Shown piece by piece: positions 1 to 5,625 of a DNA stretch of 6,525 bases. The notes under the pieces were generated by a model. It was not told the origin of the DNA, did no database searches, and saw nothing but the letters and a program-made list of their open reading frames with translations. The stretch comes from Bacteroidia bacterium (GTDB taxonomy: Bacteria > Bacteroidota > Bacteroidia > Flavobacteriales > Flavobacteriaceae), in assembly GCA_030429325.1 (NCBI GenBank), contig JAUICT010000124.1:1-6525 (forward strand). The letters are read 5' to 3'. Numbering within the stretch: position 1 is the stretch's first letter; every line of letters begins with the position of its first letter. A program made the position numbers and the translations under genes.

Positions 1-1
1 C

Positions 2-553
2 ACCAGATTGAATTGGTCCAAGGAACGTCTCGGCGGGCATAAAACCGAACAATTGTTTTCTTCCTTGGACAAAGAGCTTCAATCATCGGAAGAAGGAAAG
101 ACCATACAGGAATTCATTGCCAAGAACCAAACCTTTGACATTGGGGACAACTATGCCGATTTTCAGCAATCCAATACCAATGGACAAATGGTTCGGCTTT
201 CCGAAATAAAAGGCAAGTACACCTTGATAGAGTTTTGGGCCTCATGGTGCGGACCATGCCGAAGTTTCAATCCTGAATTGGTGGAACTCTATGACCAGTA
301 CCACGATCAAGGATTTGAAATCTTGGGAGTTTCCTTGGATTCCGATAAAGACCGATGGGAGAATGCCATAGAAAAGGATGAGCTCACTTGGACAAACGTA
401 AGCGATCTAAAAGGTAGCAATAATGAAGCCGCCATGATCTATGGGGTACGGGACATCCCTGACAATTTTCTTATTGATGAGAACGGGAAAATCGTGGCAC
501 GGTTTATCCGTGGGGACGCCTTGAAAAATAAACTCAAAGAAGTATTTGATTAA
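2..553 (+). CDS. TlpA-like thioredoxin-fold thiol-disulfide oxidoreductase, 5'-truncated by window edge
   Basis: This is the C-terminal part of a TlpA/ResA-like extracytoplasmic thiol-disulfide oxidoreductase. The frame is open to the left edge, so the start, the signal peptide and probably an N-terminal DUF4369-type domain lie outside the window; the TTG at 8-10 is unlikely to be the true start. Numbering from that TTG, residues 1-45 form a helical linker typical of these fusions and the thioredoxin fold begins near 46 (IGDNYADF). The redox motif WCGPC is at 80-84, and the cis-proline (IPDNFLID) is P151. Family members reduce or oxidize periplasmic cysteines, for example in cytochrome c maturation or stress resistance; the partner here is unknown. 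The gene ends 19 bases before the methyltransferase start, so the two are probably co-transcribed. The fold and motif are secure; the specific substrate is not. Confidence 0.9.
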   Translation, partial: TRLNWSKERLGGHKTEQLFSSLDKELQSSEEGKTIQEFIAKNQTFDIGDNYADFQQSNTNGQMVRLSEIKGKYTLIEFWASWCGPCRSFNPELVELYDQYHDQGFEILGVSLDSDKDRWENAIEKDELTWTNVSDLKGSNNEAAMIYGVRDIPDNFLIDENGKIVARFIRGDALKNKLKEVFD

Positions 554-572
554 TGCAAGAAATTAAAATATC

Positions 573-1196
573 ATGAAAGACCCTTGGTTAAAACGATGGG
601 ACGAACGGTATAGTAACACTGCATATGCCTTTGGGGAACAACCCAATGAATATCTGCGCGAACAATTGGAAAAACTAGAACCCGGAAGCATCCTCTTTGC
701 AGCTGAGGGCGAAGGACGCAATGCCGTGTATGCTGCCAAATTGGGTTGGACCGTTTCCGCGTTCGACATCAGTACCGAAGGACGAAAAAAAGCATTACAG
801 CTCGCCGAGAAGAACAAGGTTTCCTTGGACTATAAAGTAGGCCAACTCCCAGATTTGGATTATACCGAAGGGCAGTTTGATACCATTGCACTGATCTACG
901 CCCATTTTCCGGCCTCCATTAAATCCGCTTACCACAAACTGCTTAGTACTTATTTACGCAAGGGTGGAACGGTCATTTTTGAGGCTTTTGGAAAAAAACA
1001 TCTGCCATACCGGGAGAAAAATCCCAAAGTAGGTGGCCCAAGGGATTTGGAAAGCCTTTTCTCCATCGAGGAATTGCTTGCGGATTTTACCGATTACGAA
1101 ATCATTGAGCTTGTGGAAAAGGAAGTTGAGCTCAATGAAGGACTTTACCACTCGGGAACCGGTTCGGTGGTTAGGTTTGTGGGCCGGAAAAAATAG
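573..1196 (+). CDS. Class I SAM-dependent methyltransferase (GEGRNA type)
   Basis: A 207-residue cytoplasmic protein with a Rossmann-type SAM-binding fold. The N-terminus (residues 8-27, including WDERY and FGEQPNEYL) matches the lead-in of TehB/thiopurine-methyltransferase-like small-molecule methyltransferases. Motif I is ILFAAEGEGRNAVYAA at 40-55, where the first glycine of GxGxG is replaced by alanine; from memory this is normal for this Bacteroidota subgroup. The acidic residue after strand 2 is D65 (AFDIS), which should bind the SAM ribose. Motif IV is FDTIALIYAHF at 102-112, and KVGGPRD at 152-158 is a further subgroup signature. The substrate cannot be told from sequence, and tellurite resistance should not be assumed. 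ATG 573 is the first in-frame ATG after the upstream stop region and gives the expected family length. It sits 19 bases after the thioredoxin gene, consistent with an operon. Confidence 0.9.
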   Translation: MKDPWLKRWDERYSNTAYAFGEQPNEYLREQLEKLEPGSILFAAEGEGRNAVYAAKLGWTVSAFDISTEGRKKALQLAEKNKVSLDYKVGQLPDLDYTEGQFDTIALIYAHFPASIKSAYHKLLSTYLRKGGTVIFEAFGKKHLPYREKNPKVGGPRDLESLFSIEELLADFTDYEIIELVEKEVELNEGLYHSGTGSVVRFVGRKK

Positions 1197-1246
1197 TCAT
1201 GGACTGTCATCAAAATACACAACGAACCACATAGATACCACAAGGA

Positions 1247-1636
1247 ATGAAATCGAACATTGAAACCATAAAGGAGCTGTACCTAGACTTCTCCAAAGGA
1301 GACACCAACGCCATAAAGGAGAAATTTGCCCCGGACATTGAATGGATCCAAATGAAGGGCTTTCCCAATGGAGGGCACCATATTGGGTTCGATGCCATTC
1401 TCAAGAACGTGTTCCAGAATTTTGGGGAGAACTGGACCTCTTGGGCCGCAACCATTGATGAATATGTGGATGCGGGAGAATCGGTCTTTGCGATTGGACA
1501 GTACAAGGGCACCTATGCGAAAACAGGAAAATCCATGACCGCGGATTTTGCCCATCGGTATGTCCTGAAAAACGGAAAGATCACCAGGTTTACCCAATAT
1601 ACGGACACCAAGTTGGTGGCCGATGTGATGGAATGA
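1247..1636 (+). CDS. SnoaL-like / NTF2-fold (ketosteroid-isomerase-like) protein
   Basis: A 129-residue single-domain protein of the NTF2-like superfamily, SnoaL-like branch. Visible hallmarks are the opening helix with ETIKELYLDFSKGD (residues 6-19), the APDIEW strand start at 28-33, and the closing strands FAHRYVLKNGKITRFTQYTDT at 101-121, where this fold usually presents its pocket-lining residues. Members are cone-shaped alpha+beta barrels that bind small hydrophobic molecules. Some are isomerases, cyclases or hydrolases and many have no known activity, so no reaction is assigned. No signal peptide is visible, so it is probably cytoplasmic. It lies 50 bases after the methyltransferase on the same strand and could belong to that transcript. 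Its stop is only 5 bases from the stop of the convergent repressor gene, leaving no space for an independent terminator. Confidence 0.88.
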   Translation: MKSNIETIKELYLDFSKGDTNAIKEKFAPDIEWIQMKGFPNGGHHIGFDAILKNVFQNFGENWTSWAATIDEYVDAGESVFAIGQYKGTYAKTGKSMTADFAHRYVLKNGKITRFTQYTDTKLVADVME

Positions 1637-1641
1637 CCACC

Positions 1642-1857
1642 TTAAAACCTAAAAAGCTCCAATAAGGGAACATCCAGAACTTGGGCAATTTCATATAAGG
1701 TATAGACCGTGGGATTTACTTTTCCATTTTCAATCTTCTCCAAAGCTTGGCGATCTTTCTTGCATGCACGTGCCAAATCGGCTTGGCTCCACCCCTTTTC
1801 TTCCCGGAGTTGAACTACGCGTTTTCCCAGCTTCTTTTTTAAACCTTCTCTGTCCAC
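1642..1857 (-). CDS. Small XRE-family helix-turn-helix transcriptional regulator (probable repressor/antitoxin-like)
   Basis: A 71-residue protein that is almost entirely one HTH_3 (Cro/C1-type) domain: LGKRVVQLREEKGWSQADLA, then a recognition helix around CKKDRQALEKIENGKVNPTVYTLYEIAQVLDVPLLELF. It should bind palindromic DNA as a dimer. I prefer the GTG at 1857-1855 as start. The longer reading from ATG 1899 adds 14 residues, but that ATG lies inside an operator-like repeat (1890-1909) and its codons 5-12 run through another (1866-1885); the GTG start leaves both repeats upstream of the gene. It diverges from the SymE-like gene, and three matching inverted repeats lie between or beside the two starts, suggesting that it represses both itself and symE. 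It has no separate toxin-binding domain. Family and HTH are secure; the start codon and the regulatory role are inferred. Confidence 0.88.
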   Translation of the reverse strand: MDREGLKKKLGKRVVQLREEKGWSQADLARACKKDRQALEKIENGKVNPTVYTLYEIAQVLDVPLLELFRF

Positions 1858-1865
1858 AAAACAAA

Positions 1866-1885
1866 TGTCAACTATTAATGTGACA
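1866..1885. promoter_or_regulatory. Operator-like inverted repeat 1 (TGTCA-N10-TGACA)
   Basis: TGTCA at 1866-1870 and its reverse complement TGACA at 1881-1885 enclose 10 bases (ACTATTAATG), giving a 20-bp dyad. It begins 9 bases upstream of the preferred GTG start of the XRE gene, a usual place for autorepression. It has the same arm sequence and spacing as the two sites at 1890 and 1932. The dyad is seen directly; binding by the neighboring XRE protein is inferred. Confidence 0.65.
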
Positions 1886-1889
1886 CTTT

Positions 1890-1909
1890 TGTCATACAAA
1901 AGTTTGACA
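1890..1909. promoter_or_regulatory. Operator-like inverted repeat 2 (TGTCA-N10-TGACA)
   Basis: TGTCA at 1890-1894 and TGACA at 1905-1909 enclose 10 bases (TACAAAAGTT), again a 20-bp dyad. Its start is 24 bp from that of repeat 1 and 42 bp from that of repeat 3. It covers the TTTG at 1903-1906, the proposed -33 box of the symE-side promoter, and it contains the upstream ATG (1899) that could otherwise be taken as the XRE start. An XRE dimer bound here would block polymerase on the symE side. Confidence 0.7.
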
Positions 1910-1933
1910 AATCGATTTAATATTTTATTATTG
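1903..1933 (+). promoter_or_regulatory. Bacteroidota-type promoter for the symE-like gene and the GNAT gene
   Basis: TTTG at 1903-1906, a 19-bp spacer, then TATTATTG at 1926-1933. This matches the known Bacteroidota primary-sigma consensus (TTTG, about 19-21 bp, TAnnTTTG) with one mismatch in the -7 box. Transcription would begin around 1938-1942, only about a dozen bases before the TTG start at 1953, giving a very short leader. Operator-like repeat 2 covers the -33 box, and repeat 3 covers the end of the -7 box and the start point, so the promoter looks built to be repressed. Confidence 0.55.
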
Positions 1934-1951
1934 TCATATAATTGTATGACA
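1932..1951. promoter_or_regulatory. Operator-like inverted repeat 3 (TGTCATA/TATGACA)
   Basis: The most symmetric of the three sites: TGTCATA at 1932-1938 and its exact complement TATGACA at 1945-1951, with a near-palindromic center (TAATTG), so 9 of 10 base pairs of the dyad match. It overlaps the -7 box and the predicted start point of the symE-side promoter and ends one base before the TTG start codon. Binding here should shut off the toxin-like gene directly. Confidence 0.7.
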
Positions 1952-1952
1952 T

Positions 1953-2156
1953 TTGAGTAATTCCAAGACCCTAAAAATCCATTCCAAATTCCGTCGCCGT
2001 ACCTGGGACAACATTATGGTGCCCGAAATACGGTTGGAGGGCCATTGGCTCAAGGAACTTGGTTTTGAAGAGGGGAAAACGGTACAGGTAATCATGCAGG
2101 ACAAAAAACTTACCCTTGTTATTTTGGAACAGAATCCCGACCAATCCACCTCATAG
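1953..2156 (+). CDS. SymE-family toxin-like protein (AbrB/MazE-like fold)
   Basis: A 67-residue basic protein with the SymE toxin domain. Residues 23-57 (VPEIRLEGHWLKELGFEEGKTVQVIMQDKKLTLVI, seen here as VPEIRL at 23-28, G30, WL at 32-33, LGF at 36-38, G41) parallel the E. coli SymE core, where IPAITLKGQWLEAAGF is followed by a beta-rich tail. The N-terminus SKTLKIHSKFRRRTWDN is also usual for this branch. SymE has an AbrB-like DNA-binding fold; E. coli SymE is an SOS-induced toxin that affects nucleic acids and is repressed by the antisense RNA SymR. The protein lacks the N- and C-terminal extensions of E. coli SymE. The start is TTG 1953, because an in-frame TGA lies at 1947-1949 and the next in-frame ATG (M22) would cut off part of the domain. 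A weak start codon suits a toxin kept low. It diverges from the XRE gene and is followed after 20 bases by a GNAT gene. Toxicity is not shown here; it could equally be a DNA-binding regulator. Confidence 0.85.
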   Translation: MSNSKTLKIHSKFRRRTWDNIMVPEIRLEGHWLKELGFEEGKTVQVIMQDKKLTLVILEQNPDQSTS

Positions 2157-2176
2157 GATCCAAACCGTTCCCAAAC

Positions 2177-2668
2177 ATGCATATAGCCTACAAACGCCTC
2201 CCCGAAATTGAAAATTCGCAGCTCATTGCCTTGATGAACCATCCCTTGGTCCGCCGTCAAATGCCCTTGCTAAAAGAAAATTTCACCGAAGAGCACTGCA
2301 AGGCCTTTATCGCCGCCAAGGAACAACTGTGGCAGGAACATGGGTACGGACCATGGGCCTTTGTGGTGGATGGAGCGTTTGCAGGTTGGGGCGGTCTACA
2401 ACCCGAAAATGGGGAGGCCGATCTGGCCTTGGTCCTCCATCCGGATTATTGGGGACTGGGCAAAAGCTTGTATAAAGGCATCATTAAAAAGGCTTTTGGG
2501 GAGATGGGACTGCCTTCGGTAACCGTTTTGTTCCCGCCCACGCGCACCCGCGTACAAGGTTTGCTTCGCTTGGGGTTTGTAAAGGAACGTGAGCTCCATG
2601 TGGGCAATGAACGGTTCATCAGGTACCGCTTATGGAACCCAAAAGTAGGAGAATCCCATAAGTCTTAA
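2177..2668 (+). CDS. GNAT-family N-acetyltransferase
   Basis: A 163-residue GCN5-related acetyltransferase. The core strand 4 and acetyl-CoA loop are ADLALVLHPDYWGLGKSLYKG at 81-101. GLGKS at 93-97 fills the pyrophosphate-binding [QR]xxGx[GA] position, with D90 where the first Q/R is usual. The C-terminal RVQGLLRLGFVKERE at 125-139 is the usual helix plus GF turn of motif B. The N-terminal part (YKRLPEIENSQLIALMNHPLVRRQMP) is like that of Bacteroidota GNATs that acetylate small molecules or protein N-termini; the substrate is unknown. The start ATG 2177 is 20 bases after the symE-like stop, so one transcript is likely. It is longer than TacT-type GNAT toxins (about 160 residues or less, paired with a ribbon-helix-helix antitoxin) and has no such partner, so I do not call it a toxin. 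Confidence 0.87.
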   Translation: MHIAYKRLPEIENSQLIALMNHPLVRRQMPLLKENFTEEHCKAFIAAKEQLWQEHGYGPWAFVVDGAFAGWGGLQPENGEADLALVLHPDYWGLGKSLYKGIIKKAFGEMGLPSVTVLFPPTRTRVQGLLRLGFVKERELHVGNERFIRYRLWNPKVGESHKS

Positions 2669-2733
2669 AATTCTGGAAATCTCATAAATTTTGCCGATTT
2701 TTATAGGATTGTTTGTACCGATTTTACAGTTGT

Positions 2734-3303
2734 ATGGGGAAAAGAAAAAAGCAGGCGAAAATTTTACGGGTTTTTAGAAAAGTGCACCGTACCACGGGTG
2801 CCTTTTTATTTGTGTTCTTCTTTTTTATATCGGTCTCCGGCCTGTTGCTGGGCTGGAAGAAAAACACCGCCGGGATGATTCTTCCCGAGTCGCAAAAGGG
2901 CACTTCCACCGATCTACGGGACTGGCTCCCGGTGGACAGCCTGCATACCATTGCCTGCAATACCTTGCACAACTCCGTTTCGCCCCAACTTTCCTTGGAA
3001 CTGGACCGGATTGATATGCGCAAGGACAAGGGTATGGTGAAGTTTGTCTTTGTGGACGCATACTACGAGGTACAGTTGGATGGTACCACAGGCGATGTAC
3101 TTTCCATCGGCCAGCGCCATTCGGACTTTTTGGAAAATGTGCATGATGGCTCCATTTTGGACCGTTATCTGGGAACTTCGGGACAGATAAAATTGGTATA
3201 CACCTCTATGATGGGCACTTCACTCTTGCTGTTCACCATCACTGGTTTTTGGTTGTGGTACGGCCCCAAAAGAATGCGAAAGACAAAAAAGCCCATAACC
3301 TAA
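2734..3303 (+). CDS. Compact PepSY-type two-helix inner-membrane protein
   Basis: A 189-residue membrane protein with a basic N-terminus (MGKRKKQAKILRVFRKVHRTTG), a first transmembrane segment at about 22-40, an extracytoplasmic PepSY-like domain at about 64-127 (ending YEVQLDGTTGDVLSIG), a short stretch with conserved-looking HDG at 137-139, a second transmembrane segment at about 153-176, and a basic C-terminal tail (GPKRMRKTKK). The KVHR motif before helix 1 and TGFWLWYGPKR at the end of helix 2 are typical of PepSY-associated TM proteins, often found with iron or siderophore uptake and ferric reduction in Bacteroidota. H18 and H137 could be metal or heme ligands, but that is inference. 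ATG 2734 is chosen over TTG 2713, which would add seven poorly fitting residues. It is the short form; longer PepSY_TM proteins have about four helices. No TonB receptor is adjacent in this window. Confidence 0.82.
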   Translation: MGKRKKQAKILRVFRKVHRTTGAFLFVFFFFISVSGLLLGWKKNTAGMILPESQKGTSTDLRDWLPVDSLHTIACNTLHNSVSPQLSLELDRIDMRKDKGMVKFVFVDAYYEVQLDGTTGDVLSIGQRHSDFLENVHDGSILDRYLGTSGQIKLVYTSMMGTSLLLFTITGFWLWYGPKRMRKTKKPIT

Positions 3304-3346
3304 TCCAATTTATCCGATACCTTCTGGCTCCTAGCTCCTGTTAAGA

Positions 3347-4744
3347 CTACCCTTTTATTTTTGATGCTGGAATAGTACCGTACTTATCCATAAGGTATAC
3401 CAAGCTAGCCATAGATGCCGCTCCCAGTTCCAGCTCGCGTTTGTTCACATGCTCAAAAGTGTCGTTCTCGGCATGGTGATGGTCAAAATACCGTTGCGAA
3501 TCGGGTACCAGACCGGCTAGGACAATATCAGGGTTTTTCATGGGGCCAATGTCGGCACCACTGAATCCTTTCACGAACAAATGGATCAAATAAGGTTCAA
3601 ATAAGCTTTTCCAGCTTTGGATCTGTTCAAAATTTTCATCGGAACAATCAAATGAGAAACCCCTTGGGGTAAATCCACCCGCATCACTCTCCAGGGCAAA
3701 TACGTGGTTTTCGTTCTTGCTTTGGGCTACTTCGGCATATTTGTTCCCTCCACGAAGCCCATTTTCCTCATTCATGAACAACACTACGCGAATGGTGCGC
3801 TTGGGTTTGTATCCCGTTTTCTTTAACAATCGAAGGACGTCCATGCTCTGCACACAACCGGCACCATCGTCATGGGAACCATCGCCCAAATCCCAAGAAT
3901 CCAGATGACCACCCACTACCATGATGTCATTGGGATAGGTGCTTCCCTTGATCTCACCAATTACGTTGTAGGATTGTACATCCTCGTATTGCTTGCAGTT
4001 CTGTTTAAAATAAAATTTGATGTTGGGGTTGAGTTTTAGAGTCGCACTCAACAAATCGGCCCCATTGGTACTGATGGCTGCCGCCGGAATCCTTTGTGAA
4101 ACGGGCGTATCGCCATAGCTCATGGAACCCGTGTGCGGATAATCATCCAATCGCAGGTTCATGGAACGCACGATCACACCCAAAGCACCATACTTGGCCG
4201 CTTCGGCCGCGCCGGAATACCGTTGGTCCACACAACTGGAATACGATGCGAAAGTACTGATCAGTGTAGGGTCCATGGGACGATTGTAAAAGACAATCTT
4301 TCCCGCTATTTTATCCTTGCCCAATTTTTGAAGGTCTTCTATGCCTTGAACCTCAACAATATTGGCCTTTAGGCCACCATCTGGCGTGGCCACGGAACCT
4401 CCCAAGGCACAAATGGGCAAATTGGTGGTAAGTCCGGGTTTGGTCTCCATATAGGCAAACTCCGGGAGTCCCCTCACCCATTTGGGTACCATTACGGGTT
4501 GTAACCATACTCTATCCAACCCCAAGGAATCCAACTGGCCCTTGGTGTATTCCACAGCCTGTTGGGCCTGTACCGACCCTGACAAACGACCACCTATCTG
4601 ATTGGAAAGGTAATCCAACCATTCATACGCTTGCCCATCAGTTAGGGCTTTGTCGTATATGGCCTTGATTTGTTTTTCGTCATCGGATTGTGAAAAAAAG
4701 GGGGTACTTGCCAGCAAAAGGGTTAAAAACAGTACTAATCTCAT
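3347..4744 (-). CDS. Secreted M28-family zinc metallopeptidase (carboxypeptidase Q / aminopeptidase-like) with PA-type insert
   Basis: A 465-residue exported peptidase. Residues 1-18 (MRLVLFLTLLLASTPFFS) form a type I signal peptide. An N-terminal segment is followed by a PA-like insert at about 125-235 and the M28 catalytic domain at about 257-455. Likely metal ligands are H280 (GGHLDSW), bridging D292 (HDDGAG), E327 with general base E326 (NEENG), D354 (ESDAG) and H424 (HHHAEND), so the site is complete. Known relatives (PGCP/carboxypeptidase Q) cleave dipeptides or N-terminal residues; here the protein is probably periplasmic and used for peptide scavenging. Its ATG overlaps the stop of the upstream PPK2 gene (ATGA at 4744-4741), so translation is probably coupled. 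It ends 43 bases from the convergent PepSY gene with no clear hairpin terminator between them. Confidence 0.93.
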   Translation of the reverse strand: MRLVLFLTLLLASTPFFSQSDDEKQIKAIYDKALTDGQAYEWLDYLSNQIGGRLSGSVQAQQAVEYTKGQLDSLGLDRVWLQPVMVPKWVRGLPEFAYMETKPGLTTNLPICALGGSVATPDGGLKANIVEVQGIEDLQKLGKDKIAGKIVFYNRPMDPTLISTFASYSSCVDQRYSGAAEAAKYGALGVIVRSMNLRLDDYPHTGSMSYGDTPVSQRIPAAAISTNGADLLSATLKLNPNIKFYFKQNCKQYEDVQSYNVIGEIKGSTYPNDIMVVGGHLDSWDLGDGSHDDGAGCVQSMDVLRLLKKTGYKPKRTIRVVLFMNEENGLRGGNKYAEVAQSKNENHVFALESDAGGFTPRGFSFDCSDENFEQIQSWKSLFEPYLIHLFVKGFSGADIGPMKNPDIVLAGLVPDSQRYFDHHHAENDTFEHVNKRELELGAASMASLVYLMDKYGTIPASKIKG

Positions 4745-5625
4745 GGGGTTTCTTTTTCCAGTTCTTGTTTAAAGGTTTCTAAATTAGCCTTTATTTCATC
4801 ATCGAGCTCGGGTTCCTCGATATCTTTGTACTTTTTTAACGCTTCCAGCATTACGGATGCCACAATGACACGGGCTGCTTTTTTATTGTCTGCCGGTACC
4901 ACAAACCAAGGTGCGTGTTCCTTGGAGGTTTTGTTCAAGGCTTCTTCATAATATTTTTGGTAGTCGTCCCAAAGTTTGCGCTCTTCAAGGTCGCCCGGGG
5001 AGAACTTCCAGTTTTTTCGCTTTAAATGGATTCTGCGCAATAAGCGTTGCCGTTGTTCTTCTTTGGAAAGATGCAGGAAGAATTTAAAGATCACTGTCCC
5101 ATTTTCGGCTGCATGCTTTTCAAAATCGTTGATTTGCCTGTAGCGCTTTTCCCAAAAGGCATCATCTATATCGGAAACCGAATCGACTCCGGGTATATTC
5201 TCTCCTAAAATGTATTCGGGATGCACTTTGGTGACCAGCACATTTTCATAATGGGTCCTGTTGAATACGGAAAACTTACCCCGTTCAGGCAGGGCAATAT
5301 AATGTCGCCATAGATAGTCGTGCCTCAATTCCAACGGTGTGGGCACCTTAAAACTGTGGACTACCACTCCCCTTGCATTGAAATCTTTGAAGACTTCCCT
5401 GATCAAACTATCCTTTCCTGCGGTATCCATGCCCTGCAAACAGACCAAAACCCCGTATTTTCCATGGGCATACATGGTATCCTGGAACTCGCCCAAATCC
5501 TTCCGGATGTTCTTGAGTGCCTTTTTCAATTCCTTTTCAGAGGCCCCAAAATCCTGATATGTAGCTAATTGAGACAAATCCACCTCTTCTTTTACCCTAT
5601 AAGTTTCCGTATTGATTTTTTCCAT
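4741..5625 (-). CDS. ppk2: Polyphosphate kinase 2 family protein (polyphosphate:nucleotide phosphotransferase, probably class III type)
   Basis: A 294-residue cytoplasmic protein that transfers phosphate between inorganic polyphosphate and nucleotides. Walker A is GMDTAGKDS at 65-73 (K71). The Walker B-like segment is FSVFNRTHYENVLV at 118-131, close to the FNRSHYEDVLV form of the PPK2_rel type (TIGR03709, to my recollection). The basic lid is RRIHLKRKNWKFSPGDLEERKLWDDY at 197-222, and the closing APWFVVPADNKKAAR is at 238-252. The resemblance to PPK2_rel/class III suggests action on AMP and ADP, favoring nucleotide synthesis from polyphosphate; this is inference. ATG 5625 is preferred; a TTG at 5661 would add 12 residues of no visible homology. 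It is the first gene of a two-gene operon with the M28 peptidase. No convincing promoter is seen in the 177 bases between its start and that of the divergent gene at 5803. Confidence 0.92.
   Translation of the reverse strand: MEKINTETYRVKEEVDLSQLATYQDFGASEKELKKALKNIRKDLGEFQDTMYAHGKYGVLVCLQGMDTAGKDSLIREVFKDFNARGVVVHSFKVPTPLELRHDYLWRHYIALPERGKFSVFNRTHYENVLVTKVHPEYILGENIPGVDSVSDIDDAFWEKRYRQINDFEKHAAENGTVIFKFFLHLSKEEQRQRLLRRIHLKRKNWKFSPGDLEERKLWDDYQKYYEEALNKTSKEHAPWFVVPADNKKAARVIVASVMLEALKKYKDIEEPELDDEIKANLETFKQELEKETP

Noticed and set aside
612..737. Methyltransferase degenerate or inactive because motif I reads AAEGEGRN instead of GxGxG
   Set aside because: The remaining motif, the acidic D65 and motif IV are intact, and I recall the same substitution in many Bacteroidota relatives, so it is a subgroup variant and not decay.
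1205..1224. A fourth operator-like site beginning TGTCAT before the SnoaL-like gene
   Set aside because: Only the left half (TGTCA at 1205-1209) is present; there is no TGACA 10 bases later, so it is a chance half-site.
1210..1597. Minus-strand open frames across the SnoaL-like gene
   Set aside because: They are shadows of a gene with clear NTF2-fold motifs on the plus strand and carry no recognizable domain.
1953..2040. Possible SymR-like antisense RNA opposite the symE-like start
   Set aside because: I read the minus strand here for a TTTG-N19-TAnnTTTG promoter and found no acceptable pair; only an isolated TTTG-like box is present. This does not exclude an RNA but gives no support for one.
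2177..2668. GNAT gene as a TacT-type toxin
   Set aside because: TacT toxins pair with a ribbon-helix-helix antitoxin just upstream. The upstream gene here is SymE-like, and the sequence resembles ordinary GNATs more.
3304..3346. Bidirectional terminator between the PepSY protein and the peptidase
   Set aside because: I tried to fold GGCTCCTAGCTCC on both strands; only a 3-bp stem forms. The T-rich stretch at 3353-3361 is not preceded by a hairpin.
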